Shown in pieces: positions 7,694 through 14,990 of a stretch of 15,224 nt of DNA (position 1 is the first letter of the stretch; the number at the start of each line of letters is the position of its first letter). The DNA comes from CAYRVF01 sp964427535 (lineage in GTDB: Bacteria > Chloroflexota > Ktedonobacteria > Ktedonobacterales > JADMIN01): the NCBI GenBank assembly GCA_964427535.1, contig CAYRVF010000119.1, forward strand, positions 1 through 15,224. The letters run 5' to 3'. A program made the position numbers and the translations under genes. Under the pieces are notes generated by a model that was given only the letters and a program-made list of their open reading frames with translations, was not told the origin of the DNA and ran no database searches.

Positions 7694-10168
7694 CTAGCAC
7701 TCGCTGTAGCCGCAGCTCACGCACTTCTTGCAGCCCTCTTCGTAGTGCAGCGTGTTGTTGCCGCACTGCGGGCAAAGGTTGCCCGTCACAGTGTAGAAGG
7801 CGGTCATCGGCGAGCTAGGACCATGTCCATTGAGGTGGGGCGTCCCGAATGGCGCCTGGCCGCCAGATGCGCCCACACCCGACTCGTCGCGTGTCTCTGC
7901 CTCGAAGGGTGTTGGCGCGGGGCCACGCTGGCCCTTCAGGTGCAGCTCGATGGCGCGCGCCACGGCATCCGGCAGCGACCGCACGCGATCCTGGCCGAAG
8001 CCGATAGACGTGCTGCCGCCGATGGAGCGGAGCTGCTTTGCGACCTCCTGCGCGCGGGTATCCTGCGAGAGCGGGCTCTCGATACGCAGGTGCAGCGAGA
8101 TCAACCGGCCCAACGCCTCGGCCAGCGCCGCGACGTCCGATCCCGCCTTGCCAACGTTGACGAACAGCTCCAGCAGCCCATCCTCGTCGCAGTTCAGCGT
8201 GATGTTGACCTTGCCCTCGGGTGAGCGCACCTGCCGCGTGTAGCCCGAGACGACCTCCGGCCGCACCTTGACACCATCGGGATACCGCGCCCGGTGGAGG
8301 CGTGCCGCCTGCTCATCCGCCGTGTTGGCGGGAACCGGCTCGACCACCGCTGGTGCCGCCGCGTTCGGGTTGGCCGTCGCATCCTTCACACCGACGTTGA
8401 GCACCTGCTCGCTCTTGGAACCGTCACGGAAAACCGTGATGCCCAGGCAGCCCAGGTTCCACGCCTGCAGGTAGGCCCGCTCGACATCCTCGCGCGTCGC
8501 CACGTTCGGCAGGTTGATGGTCTTGCTGATCGAGTTGTCGACGCCTCGCTGGAACGCCGCCTGCATGCGGATGTGCCAGTCAGGCGCGATCTCGTGGGCG
8601 GTGACGTATGGCCGCAGCGCGGGGTGGTCCTCCGCCGGATGCCCGTGCAGCGAGCCATGCTCCTTGGCGTAGGCGAGCACGCCGTCTTTGTCCTCGATGT
8701 CGCTCTGCTCAAGCGCCCGCTGGAAGAACGGATTGACGAAATCGAGCACACGATAGCTGCCGTCGGGCTGCTTGACTCGGTGCTGGAAGGCCAGTGCGAA
8801 GATCGGCTCGATACCCGAGGAGCAATCCGCCAGAATGCTGATCGAGCCGGTCGGCGCGACCGTCGTCCGCGTCGCGTTGCGCAGCTCCGGACCATCCTTG
8901 TAGATGCTCCGCGAGAAGTTCGGGAAGGCTCCCCGCACCTCGGCGAGTGCGTGCGACTCGTCGGTGGACCACTCACGAATCTTGGTCATCACCTCTTCGC
9001 CGAGACTCGTCGCCTCGTCGCTGTCGTAGCGCAGGCCCAGCTCGAAGAGCATCTCGGCCCAGCCCATCACGCCGAGGCCGATGCGCCGGTTGGCATGCAC
9101 CTTCTCCGACACCTCAGCCAGCGGGAAGGGATTGATGTCGATCACGTCGTCCAGGAAGCGAGTCGTGAGCCGTGTTACCCGCTCCATGTCGGCCCAGTCG
9201 ATCTCGCCGTCCTTCACGAACAGGCCAAGATTGATCGAGCCGAGGTTGCAGGCGTCATATGGACCCAGCCACTGCTCGCCGCACGGGTTGGTCGCTTCGA
9301 GCGGCTCGATTTCCGGTGTCGGGTTGGCGCTGCTGCGATTCGCCCGGTCGATGAAGACCAGCCCAGGATCGCCAGTCGCCCATGCCGCATCGACGATTTG
9401 TTCCATGACTTCGCGGGCGCGCATGCTCTTGACGACCTGCTTCGTCTTGGGATCGATCAGGTCATACTCGCCGTCGATCTCCAGCGCTCGCATAAACTCA
9501 TCGGTGATCGCCACCGAGATGTTGAAGTTGGTGACCGAGCCGTCGCGCTTGCAGTTGATGAACTTGAGGATGTCGGGGTGGTCCACGCGCAGGATGCCCA
9601 TGTTGGCCCCGCGCCGGGTGCCCCCCTGCTTCACCGCCTCGGTCGCGCCATCGAAGATCTTCATGAAGCTGACCGGGCCGGAGGCGACGCCGTGCGTCGA
9701 GGCCACCATGCTGCCCTCAGGCCGCAGCCGGCTGAAGGAGAAGCCCGTGCCGCCGCCACTTTGGTGGATCAGCGCGGCGTGCTTCACCGCCTCGAAGATG
9801 CCCGAGAGACTGTCTTCAACCGGCACGACGTAACATGCCGATAGCTGGAGGTTGTTGCCTTTGCCGGCGTTCATGAGCGTCGGCGAGTTCGGCAGGAACT
9901 TGTGCTGCACCATCACATCGTAGAACTGGCGGGCCATGTCCTCCGCGGACGTCACGCGCGGATCCTGGTAGCGCTCTTCGGCCGCGGCTACCGCACGCGA
10001 CACGCGCCACACCAGATCATCCGGCGTCTCTTGCACCTGCCCCGACGCGTCCTTCATCAGGTACCGCTCGCGCAGCACCCGCACCGCTGCTTCGGACCAC
10101 GTGCCGTGTCCGAGGCTGTCGGTCGCCACAGAATTTGTGTCGTCGGCGCCGCTCGTCTTCTCGCTCAC
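7694..10168 (-). CDS. nrdJ: Vitamin B12-dependent (class II) ribonucleoside-diphosphate reductase
   Basis: This 824-residue cytosolic enzyme reduces ribonucleotides to deoxyribonucleotides using adenosylcobalamin, and needs no oxygen or second subunit. The catalytic barrel has SACYVVP (Cys112) and CNLGSINL (Cys307) as the expected redox pair, and NPCGEQ (294-299) with Cys296 as thiyl-radical cysteine and Asn294/Glu298. RRGANMGILRVDHPDI and APTGSIS are further conserved blocks. A TSCPD-type domain follows (about 645-715). The C-terminus is an intact zinc-finger-like tail (CPQCG...EGCKKCVSCGYSEC) that carries the re-reducing cysteines. The start is GTG at 10168, with AGGAG 7 nt upstream. There is no nrdE/nrdF beside it. 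The promoter is overlapped by two NrdR-like boxes. The long plus-strand open frame across this gene is an antisense shadow. Confidence 0.97.
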   Translation of the reverse strand: MSEKTSGADDTNSVATDSLGHGTWSEAAVRVLRERYLMKDASGQVQETPDDLVWRVSRAVAAAEERYQDPRVTSAEDMARQFYDVMVQHKFLPNSPTLMNAGKGNNLQLSACYVVPVEDSLSGIFEAVKHAALIHQSGGGTGFSFSRLRPEGSMVASTHGVASGPVSFMKIFDGATEAVKQGGTRRGANMGILRVDHPDILKFINCKRDGSVTNFNISVAITDEFMRALEIDGEYDLIDPKTKQVVKSMRAREVMEQIVDAAWATGDPGLVFIDRANRSSANPTPEIEPLEATNPCGEQWLGPYDACNLGSINLGLFVKDGEIDWADMERVTRLTTRFLDDVIDINPFPLAEVSEKVHANRRIGLGVMGWAEMLFELGLRYDSDEATSLGEEVMTKIREWSTDESHALAEVRGAFPNFSRSIYKDGPELRNATRTTVAPTGSISILADCSSGIEPIFALAFQHRVKQPDGSYRVLDFVNPFFQRALEQSDIEDKDGVLAYAKEHGSLHGHPAEDHPALRPYVTAHEIAPDWHIRMQAAFQRGVDNSISKTINLPNVATREDVERAYLQAWNLGCLGITVFRDGSKSEQVLNVGVKDATANPNAAAPAVVEPVPANTADEQAARLHRARYPDGVKVRPEVVSGYTRQVRSPEGKVNITLNCDEDGLLELFVNVGKAGSDVAALAEALGRLISLHLRIESPLSQDTRAQEVAKQLRSIGGSTSIGFGQDRVRSLPDAVARAIELHLKGQRGPAPTPFEAETRDESGVGASGGQAPFGTPHLNGHGPSSPMTAFYTVTGNLCPQCGNNTLHYEEGCKKCVSCGYSEC

Positions 10169-10245
10169 AACTCTTCTCCTGCTGACTGAAACTCCATACG
10201 CTGAGGAGCCCCGTTCCTCCGGGCTAACTGGAGGTGATACAAGGC

Positions 10246-10274
10246 ATTGTAGCCACTACATCTTGTATTTGCAA
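10246..10274 (-). promoter_or_regulatory. nrdJ promoter
   Basis: On the minus strand TTGCAA (10274-10269), a 17-nt spacer, then TACAAT (10251-10246). Transcription would start near 10239, giving a leader of about 70 nt, too short for a cobalamin riboswitch. The spacer coincides with one NrdR-like box and a second lies just upstream of the -35. Confidence 0.7.
10253..10268. promoter_or_regulatory. NrdR-box-like operator, promoter-proximal
   Basis: CCACTACATCTTGTAT matches the published NrdR consensus (acaCwAtATaTwgtgt) at 12 of 16 positions. It lies within the spacer of the nrdJ promoter, where bound NrdR would block RNA polymerase. It is nearly the same as the second box 30 bp away. Confidence 0.65.
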
Positions 10275-10282
10275 GTCCTATT

Positions 10283-10298
10283 CCACTATATCTAGTTG
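10283..10298. promoter_or_regulatory. NrdR-box-like operator, distal
   Basis: CCACTATATCTAGTTG matches the NrdR consensus at 12 of 16 positions and shares CCACTAyATCTwGT with the first box. The two are 30 bp centre to centre, about three helical turns, as expected for cooperative NrdR binding. It sits just upstream of the nrdJ -35 element. Confidence 0.68.
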
Positions 10299-10553
10299 AC
10301 TAGGGAAAATACGGAAACAAGCCCAACATCTAGTAGTTACTCGCCATAAGATGCGGGACTCCTCCATCGTAGAGTAGCCGTATCCGGCCATGACACCTCT
10401 CCTCACCGCTCCCCAGGAGCAAACGCCGGCAGGCAGACAGCATAGCGTGGCACAGCGTATGCCCATTCCGGAACATGTCCGCCAGCGTCGCTCTCCACGC
10501 ACGGAAGCTCCCCACCACATCAAGCAGACGAATCGTCAAGGAGGACTGCGCCC
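10299..10553. other. Divergent intergenic region between nrdJ and the GT4 gene, no clear gene
   Basis: I see no recognisable gene or RNA. A minus-strand frame (10539-10330, TTG start, 69 residues) is open but has no ribosome-binding site and no recognisable motif, so it is not called. No convincing plus-strand promoter for the GT4 gene was found here. Confidence 0.4.
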
Positions 10554-10730
10554 ATGACTAGCAGCACACCCACATCCCCACTCTCTCGTACGCCCCTAGT
10601 CAGGCAGGGAAGCCTACAGGGGCAACACAGCAAGGCGATGCATCCTCTCCGCCGTACAGCTCCCGTCCCGCTCGCGCCAATGCGAACAGGACCCCATCAT
10701 GTGTTTAGCTTTCCCGCCGGGTTGAACTGA
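10554..10730 (+). CDS. Possible small leader ORF (58 residues)
   Basis: An ATG at 10554 is preceded by a strong AAGGAGG (10538-10544) at 9 nt spacing, better than the site of the GT4 gene itself. The frame runs 58 codons to a TGA 15 nt before the GT4 start. The product is rich in Pro, Ser, Thr and Arg (begins MTSSTPTSPLSRTPLVRQG, ends HHVFSFPAGLN) and resembles no family I know. Codon third positions are not as GC-biased as in the neighbouring real genes, which argues against it. It could be a small protein, a leader peptide, or a chance frame. Confidence 0.28.
   Translation: MTSSTPTSPLSRTPLVRQGSLQGQHSKAMHPLRRTAPVPLAPMRTGPHHVFSFPAGLN
10592..10623 (+). repeat. Two-part hairpin in the GT4 leader
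   Basis: GCCCCT (10592-10597) pairs with AGGGGC (10618-10623), and within it AGGC (10602-10605) pairs with GCCT (10612-10615). No T-run follows, so it is not a classical terminator. It lies inside the small candidate ORF and about 120 nt before the GT4 start. Confidence 0.35.
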
Positions 10731-10745
10731 GAGGACTCGGCCACA

Positions 10746-11810
10746 ATGCAACCGTACGATTTCCGCAACCGCCTACGCATCGCGCAGGTCGCGCCACTAC
10801 ACGTGGCCGTTCCCCCGGAGAAGTATGGCGGAACCGAACGTGTTATCGCGCTGCTCACCGATGGGCTCGTCCAGGTCGGCCATGATGTCACGCTCTTCGC
10901 TACCGGCGACTCACAGACCGAGGCCCGGCTCGTGCCGGTCGTGCCCCATGGGCTCCGCTTCGACGAGCCCAATCAAGTCTTTGCCGCCCACATCACTCTG
11001 CTGACCGAGGTGTACCAGCGCCGACGCGAGTTCGACATCATTCACTCGCATCTCGAAGCGCTCACGCTGCCCTTTGCGACACAGGCTGGCCCGCCTACCG
11101 TCCTGACATTCCACAGTCGACTTGACCTACCAGAAGTCGTTCAGATGCTGCGTGAATACCCCTATGCCAACTGTGTCTCGATCAGCGACAGCCAGCGCGA
11201 GCCCGTTCCCGACATTAATTGGGTAGCGACCGTCAACCACGGCATCGAAGTAGACTCATTTCCGTTCCGGCCAGATCCCGGAGACTACCTCGCGTTCGTG
11301 GGCCGCATCGCACCCGAGAAAGGACCCGAACACGCCATCGAGATCGCCCGACGAGCCGGCGTGCCGCTCAAGATTGCCGCCAAAGTCGATACGAAGGACC
11401 GCGACTACTTCGAGCAGCGGGTCAAGCCGCTACTCTGCGATCCACTGGTGGAGTTCCTGGGGATGGTGGATGAAGATGGCAAGCGCGACTTGATGTCGCA
11501 TGCCCTCGCGCTGCTGCTGCCACTCGAATGGCCTGAGCCCTTCGGCATGGTCTTTATCGAAGCGCTCGCCTGCGGCACGCCTGTGCTCACACGTCCACGA
11601 GGCTCCGCGCCTGAACTCGTGACCGACGGCACGACCGGCTTCGTGCGCGAGACAGACGACGAGCTCGCCGACGCCGTACGCGCCCTACCGGGCATCTCGC
11701 GCCGGGCGTGCCGAGAGTACGCGGAGGAGTACTGCAGCACCCGCAGAATGACGTGCGGCTACGTCGAGGTGTATCGCACCCTCATCGGCGCCGCGCGCGC
11801 CACCGCGTGA
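10746..11810 (+). CDS. Glycosyltransferase family 4
   Basis: This 354-residue GT-B retaining glycosyltransferase has an N-terminal acceptor domain starting RIAQVAPLHVAVPPEKYGGTER, a common GT4 opening with a Gly-rich loop and nearby HDVTLFATGDS. The C-terminal nucleotide-sugar domain starts about residue 180 (YLAFVGRIAPEKG). The EX7E motif is seen as Glu264 and Glu272 in EPFGMVFIE, followed by ALACGTPVL and the APELV...G segment. No membrane segment is seen. It would act in the cytoplasm on a lipid-linked or soluble sugar acceptor, but the substrate cannot be told. The ATG has GAGAGG about 11 nt upstream. It is the first plus-strand gene after the divergent region, 75 nt before cinA, which has its own promoter-like element. 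Confidence 0.92.
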   Translation: MQPYDFRNRLRIAQVAPLHVAVPPEKYGGTERVIALLTDGLVQVGHDVTLFATGDSQTEARLVPVVPHGLRFDEPNQVFAAHITLLTEVYQRRREFDIIHSHLEALTLPFATQAGPPTVLTFHSRLDLPEVVQMLREYPYANCVSISDSQREPVPDINWVATVNHGIEVDSFPFRPDPGDYLAFVGRIAPEKGPEHAIEIARRAGVPLKIAAKVDTKDRDYFEQRVKPLLCDPLVEFLGMVDEDGKRDLMSHALALLLPLEWPEPFGMVFIEALACGTPVLTRPRGSAPELVTDGTTGFVRETDDELADAVRALPGISRRACREYAEEYCSTRRMTCGYVEVYRTLIGAARATA

Positions 11811-11836
11811 CTCGGCGGCGCACCGCCCGCCAGTGC

Positions 11837-11842
11837 TACAAT
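11837..11842 (+). promoter_or_regulatory. Candidate extended -10 promoter for cinA
   Basis: TGCTACAAT contains TACAAT with an upstream TG one base away, the extended -10 form. There is no recognisable -35. Transcription would start near 11849, about 37 nt before the cinA ATG. A GGCGG-4-CCGCC hairpin (11814-11827) lies just upstream and could weaken read-through from the GT4 gene. Confidence 0.45.
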
Positions 11843-11885
11843 GGCGTACGGCATTCTGTAGTGCGGTCGCATAGAGAGGGACGAC

Positions 11886-13139
11886 ATGCGCGCCGAGATA
11901 CTTTCCATCGGCACCGAGCTTTTGCTCGGCCACATCACCGACACCAACGCCACATACCTTGCCCAACAGCTCGCCGCCCTGGGTATCGATCTGTTTTTCG
12001 TCTCCGAGACTGGCGATAACCTGGAGCGGCTGAGCGAGACATTGCGCCGTGCGCGTGACCGGTCGGACATCGTCATCATGACCGGCGGCCTTGGGCCAAC
12101 GGAAGACGACGTCTCACGCGAGGCCATCGCCGCCGTCCTCGGCGAGCAGCCACACGTCGACCCCGAGCTCGAAGCGACGCTGCGTGCGTTCTTCGGCGAT
12201 CGGGGCATCGACATGCCCGAGCGCAACCTCAAACAGGCGTGGGTGATCCCCTCGGTGACGCCGCTGCCGAACCCGGTGGGCACTGCGCCGGGCTGGTGGG
12301 CCGAGCGCGACGGCAAGATCATCGTCGCCATGCCCGGCGTCCCCTCTGAGATGACACGCATGTGGGAACACGAAGTCGTCCCCCGCCTGCGCACGCGCAC
12401 CGGCTCGTCGCTCTATACCCGCATTCTGCGCGTCGCTGGCATGGGCGAATCGACCGTCGAGGAACGCCTTGGCGACCTGATTCACTCCTCCAACCCCACC
12501 GTCGCGACGTATGCAAAGCGTGACGCTGTGGACGTGCGACTGACGGCCAAGTCGACGACTGAAGACGAAGCACGCGAGCAGGTGGATGCGCTCGATCTGC
12601 GGGTACGCGATGTCCTCGGCGAGCACGTCTTCGGCACGAACAGTGACACACCGCAGAGCGTCCTTATCCCGATGCTGACGGAGCGCGGGCTGACCCTCGC
12701 TACGATGGAGTCCTGCACGGGTGGGCTAGTGGCGAGTCTGCTGACCGATGTTCCCGGTGCCTCCACGGTGGTGCGCGGTGGACTCGTCTCATACGCCACC
12801 GAGATCAAAGTGGAATGGGGCGTCCCGAAGAGCGTGATCGAGCAGTATGGCGTCATCAGCGTCGAGACAGCCCGCGCGATGGCGGATGCCATACGGCAGC
12901 GGATGGGCAGCGACATCGGCGTCGGCGTTACAGGTGTCGCCGGACCCGAGACCCAGGAAGACAAGCCCGTCGGCACCGTCCACATCGCCGTCTCGTCGGC
13001 TGGCCGCATGAGCGACACATCGCAGCGCTTCCGTGGCGGACGGAGCGAAATCAAGTGGCGGGCGGCGATCACCGCGCTCAACCTGCTCCGACTACACATG
13101 CTGCGCGAAGAGCGCGAGGCGCGGTCTATGGCACGGTAA
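11886..13139 (+). CDS. cinA: CinA-type protein: MoaB/Mog-like domain plus nicotinamide-nucleotide amidase domain
   Basis: This 417-residue cytosolic protein has the standard two-domain layout. The N-terminal domain (1-170) is of the molybdopterin-binding fold (COG1058), with IGTELLLG, MTGGLGPTEDD (65-75) and MPGVPSEM (149-156). In this family it hydrolyses ADP-ribose or NAD-related pyrophosphates. The C-terminal PncC domain (about 255-410) has ESCTGG (275-280, probable nucleophile Ser276) and TGVAGP (349-354), and deamidates nicotinamide mononucleotide to nicotinate mononucleotide in pyridine nucleotide salvage. The name comes from competence-induced expression in pneumococcus, and nothing here shows a competence role. 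The ATG has AGAGGG 5 nt upstream. The stop codon overlaps the 3' end of the convergent kinase gene by 14 bp, so no terminator fits between them. Confidence 0.96.
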   Translation: MRAEILSIGTELLLGHITDTNATYLAQQLAALGIDLFFVSETGDNLERLSETLRRARDRSDIVIMTGGLGPTEDDVSREAIAAVLGEQPHVDPELEATLRAFFGDRGIDMPERNLKQAWVIPSVTPLPNPVGTAPGWWAERDGKIIVAMPGVPSEMTRMWEHEVVPRLRTRTGSSLYTRILRVAGMGESTVEERLGDLIHSSNPTVATYAKRDAVDVRLTAKSTTEDEAREQVDALDLRVRDVLGEHVFGTNSDTPQSVLIPMLTERGLTLATMESCTGGLVASLLTDVPGASTVVRGGLVSYATEIKVEWGVPKSVIEQYGVISVETARAMADAIRQRMGSDIGVGVTGVAGPETQEDKPVGTVHIAVSSAGRMSDTSQRFRGGRSEIKWRAAITALNLLRLHMLREEREARSMAR

Positions 13140-14895
13140 GGGTCAGCTGCTGGCTATTTGCGTCTACACTATCCGTGGCGGTGATGGTCCAGCCAGCGTG
13201 GCTAGGGCATGACTTGAGCCAAACAGTCACGGTATCGGAACTGTTTGCGCCAAGTTGAGTATCGGATGGCAGGGACGCCCCGTTGCTTTGACCGCTTGGG
13301 CCGCTGATCTGATATCCCATGTAGTATTTTGACCAGTCAGGGGACCCCGAATTCGGAGACACCGAACTCCACAGCCACGACACAGTCGTGTTAGAGTGGT
13401 TGGCCACCGTCTGACTAACTGTGCAGATATTTTTGGTTGAATTGTGTGTCATGTTTTGCGGACTGAACGTCACCTGAATGGGGGGCACTGGTGTAGGCGT
13501 AGGGGTTGCCGTCGAGCCTGGAGGAGGTGATCCGGCAGGCGAAGTTGGCTGCGGTGGCTGACCGGGTCCCGGCTGACTTGTCGCCGACGAACCGCCTGTC
13601 TTACCAGTGCTCACGCTCCCGCTCGCAGAGCCTCCCGACGTTGACGTGGCATTCGGCGGCGTCGCACTCCCCGTGCCTGATTGGCCTGTTTGTGCAGTCG
13701 ACTGCTGTGTGAAACCAGGCAGGAGCGAGGCGCCACCGGGCAGCGTGTTGAATCCATTGAGGATGGCCAGCGCGCTGCCGCCGCACAGCCCGACGATGAC
13801 CAACAAACCGATGGCCACCACGGCGGCGGCTGTCTTGCCTCTGAGCCGTTGCCTTAAGGGAACGCCCACGCTGCCAGCAGACAGTGTGTCGAGCGGGATC
13901 GTCGGGTCGTCCGGCGCCTGCAGCACCGCGACACCGGTGCCAGGATTCCCAAGCGGCCCACTTCCAAGCGTGCCCGCCAGCGCGAGCCGCTGCGTGCGCG
14001 GGGCCCAACGTGGCAGGTCGCCCGCCTCGAACGCATTCTGCGCCACCATCGCCTGACGGAGCGCGATAGCGAACGAACGCGCATCGCCATATCGGTCGTC
14101 AGCGTCTCGCGCCAGCGCGGTCAACATCACCTGCTCGAGTTCGGGGCCGATCTCGCTGTTCCGCTCCGAGGGAGGCATCAGCGGCGCGGTCAACACGAGT
14201 GCGGCGACCTCGTAGGGCGTCTCGGCATCGAACGGCACTTGCCCGGTCATCAGCTCGTAGAGCACAGCGCCAAGCGCATAGACATCCACACGCTGGTCAA
14301 GATCCGCCCCGCGGAGCTGCTCCGGCGCCATGTACTCCGGCGTGCCGACAGGCAGCCCGGTCGACGCGAGGGTGCGGCTGGTGCTCGTCTTCCGCAGGAA
14401 CGAGAGCTCACGCGCGATGCCGAAATCCGTCAGCAGCACGCGGCCTTCGTCGTTGATGAGGATATTCTCGGGCTTCACGTCACGATGGACAACGCCCCGC
14501 GCATGCGCCGCGTCGAGCGCGCTGGCGATTTGCACCGTCAGCCGGGCGGCCTCGGCCAGCGGCAGGCGATGCTCGCGGTCGAGCCGATCGCGCAGCGACT
14601 CGCGCAGCACCGGCATGACGAGGTACAGCAGGTCATTCTCGCTGCCGAAGTAGTAGACCGGCACGATGTGCGGATGGTTCAGCGCGGCGACATTGCGCCC
14701 CTCACTGCGGAACCGCTCGACGTAGCCCGGATCTGAGGCGAGCGAGGCCGGAAGCACCTTCACCGCCACCTCGCGCCCAAGTGAGACGTCGAGCGCACGG
14801 TAGACCTCCGCCATGCCGCCCACGCCGAGGAGCGCATGCAGATGGTAGTCGCCCAGCTTCTGTCCCGTTAGTCCGCCCGCGTTTCCTGGCCCCAC
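13126..14895 (-). CDS. Membrane-anchored eukaryotic-like Ser/Thr protein kinase with extracellular domain
   Basis: This 589-residue PknB-type kinase has a complete catalytic domain (about 16-285): glycine loop LLGVGGMAEVY, Lys46 in VAVK, Glu65, HRDVKPEN (catalytic Asp139), DFG (157-159) and APE (190-192). The kinase is therefore predicted active. A juxtamembrane segment (286-350) leads to one membrane helix (about 355-379), then a stalk rich in Gly, Ser, Thr and Pro (396-472, ending STATPTPTPVPP). A 117-residue extracellular domain follows (473-589), probably beta-sandwich, with two cysteines (491, 563) that may pair. It has no PASTA repeats. The GTG start at 14895 follows GGAGG at 5 nt spacing. 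The ectodomain codes at visibly lower GC than the kinase domain. The ligand and targets are unknown. The 3' end overlaps cinA by 14 bp. Confidence 0.95.
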   Translation of the reverse strand: MGPGNAGGLTGQKLGDYHLHALLGVGGMAEVYRALDVSLGREVAVKVLPASLASDPGYVERFRSEGRNVAALNHPHIVPVYYFGSENDLLYLVMPVLRESLRDRLDREHRLPLAEAARLTVQIASALDAAHARGVVHRDVKPENILINDEGRVLLTDFGIARELSFLRKTSTSRTLASTGLPVGTPEYMAPEQLRGADLDQRVDVYALGAVLYELMTGQVPFDAETPYEVAALVLTAPLMPPSERNSEIGPELEQVMLTALARDADDRYGDARSFAIALRQAMVAQNAFEAGDLPRWAPRTQRLALAGTLGSGPLGNPGTGVAVLQAPDDPTIPLDTLSAGSVGVPLRQRLRGKTAAAVVAIGLLVIVGLCGGSALAILNGFNTLPGGASLLPGFTQQSTAQTGQSGTGSATPPNATSTSGGSASGSVSTGKTGGSSATSQPGPGQPPQPTSPAGSPPPGSTATPTPTPVPPIQVTFSPQNMTHNSTKNICTVSQTVANHSNTTVSWLWSSVSPNSGSPDWSKYYMGYQISGPSGQSNGASLPSDTQLGANSSDTVTVWLKSCPSHAGWTITATDSVDANSQQLTLTVP

Positions 14896-14917
14896 TCATC
14901 CCTCCCACGTGCGCTGC

Positions 14918-14937
14918 CTTGCTCCACCTTGCTCCAC
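14918..14937. repeat. Tandem 10-bp direct repeat in the kinase leader
   Basis: CCTTGCTCCA occurs twice in direct succession (14918-14927, 14928-14937), between the kinase promoter and its start codon. It may be an operator half-site pair or a slippage duplication. Confidence 0.6.
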
Positions 14938-14961
14938 ACCGTCAGCGTGCTGGATGGAGCA

Positions 14962-14990
14962 ATTGTAGAGTGCCTGCTCCCTCCTGTCAA
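14962..14990 (-). promoter_or_regulatory. Promoter of the Ser/Thr kinase gene
   Basis: On the minus strand a perfect TTGACA (14990-14985), a 17-nt spacer, then TACAAT (14967-14962, 5 of 6). Transcription would start near 14955, about 60 nt before the GTG start. Confidence 0.8.

Noticed and set aside
8294..9844. A 516-codon plus-strand open frame
   Set aside because: It is antisense to nrdJ, whose catalytic residues are all present. Its translation is Arg/Val/Leu-rich without motifs.
10169..10260. Possible cobalamin riboswitch before the B12-dependent reductase
   Set aside because: The leader from the promoter is about 70 nt and lacks the conserved B12-box sequence. A true riboswitch needs about 200 nt.
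10330..10539. A 69-codon minus-strand frame (TTG start) with somewhat protein-like composition
   Set aside because: It has no ribosome-binding site and no recognisable family, and it runs close to the nrdJ operator region.
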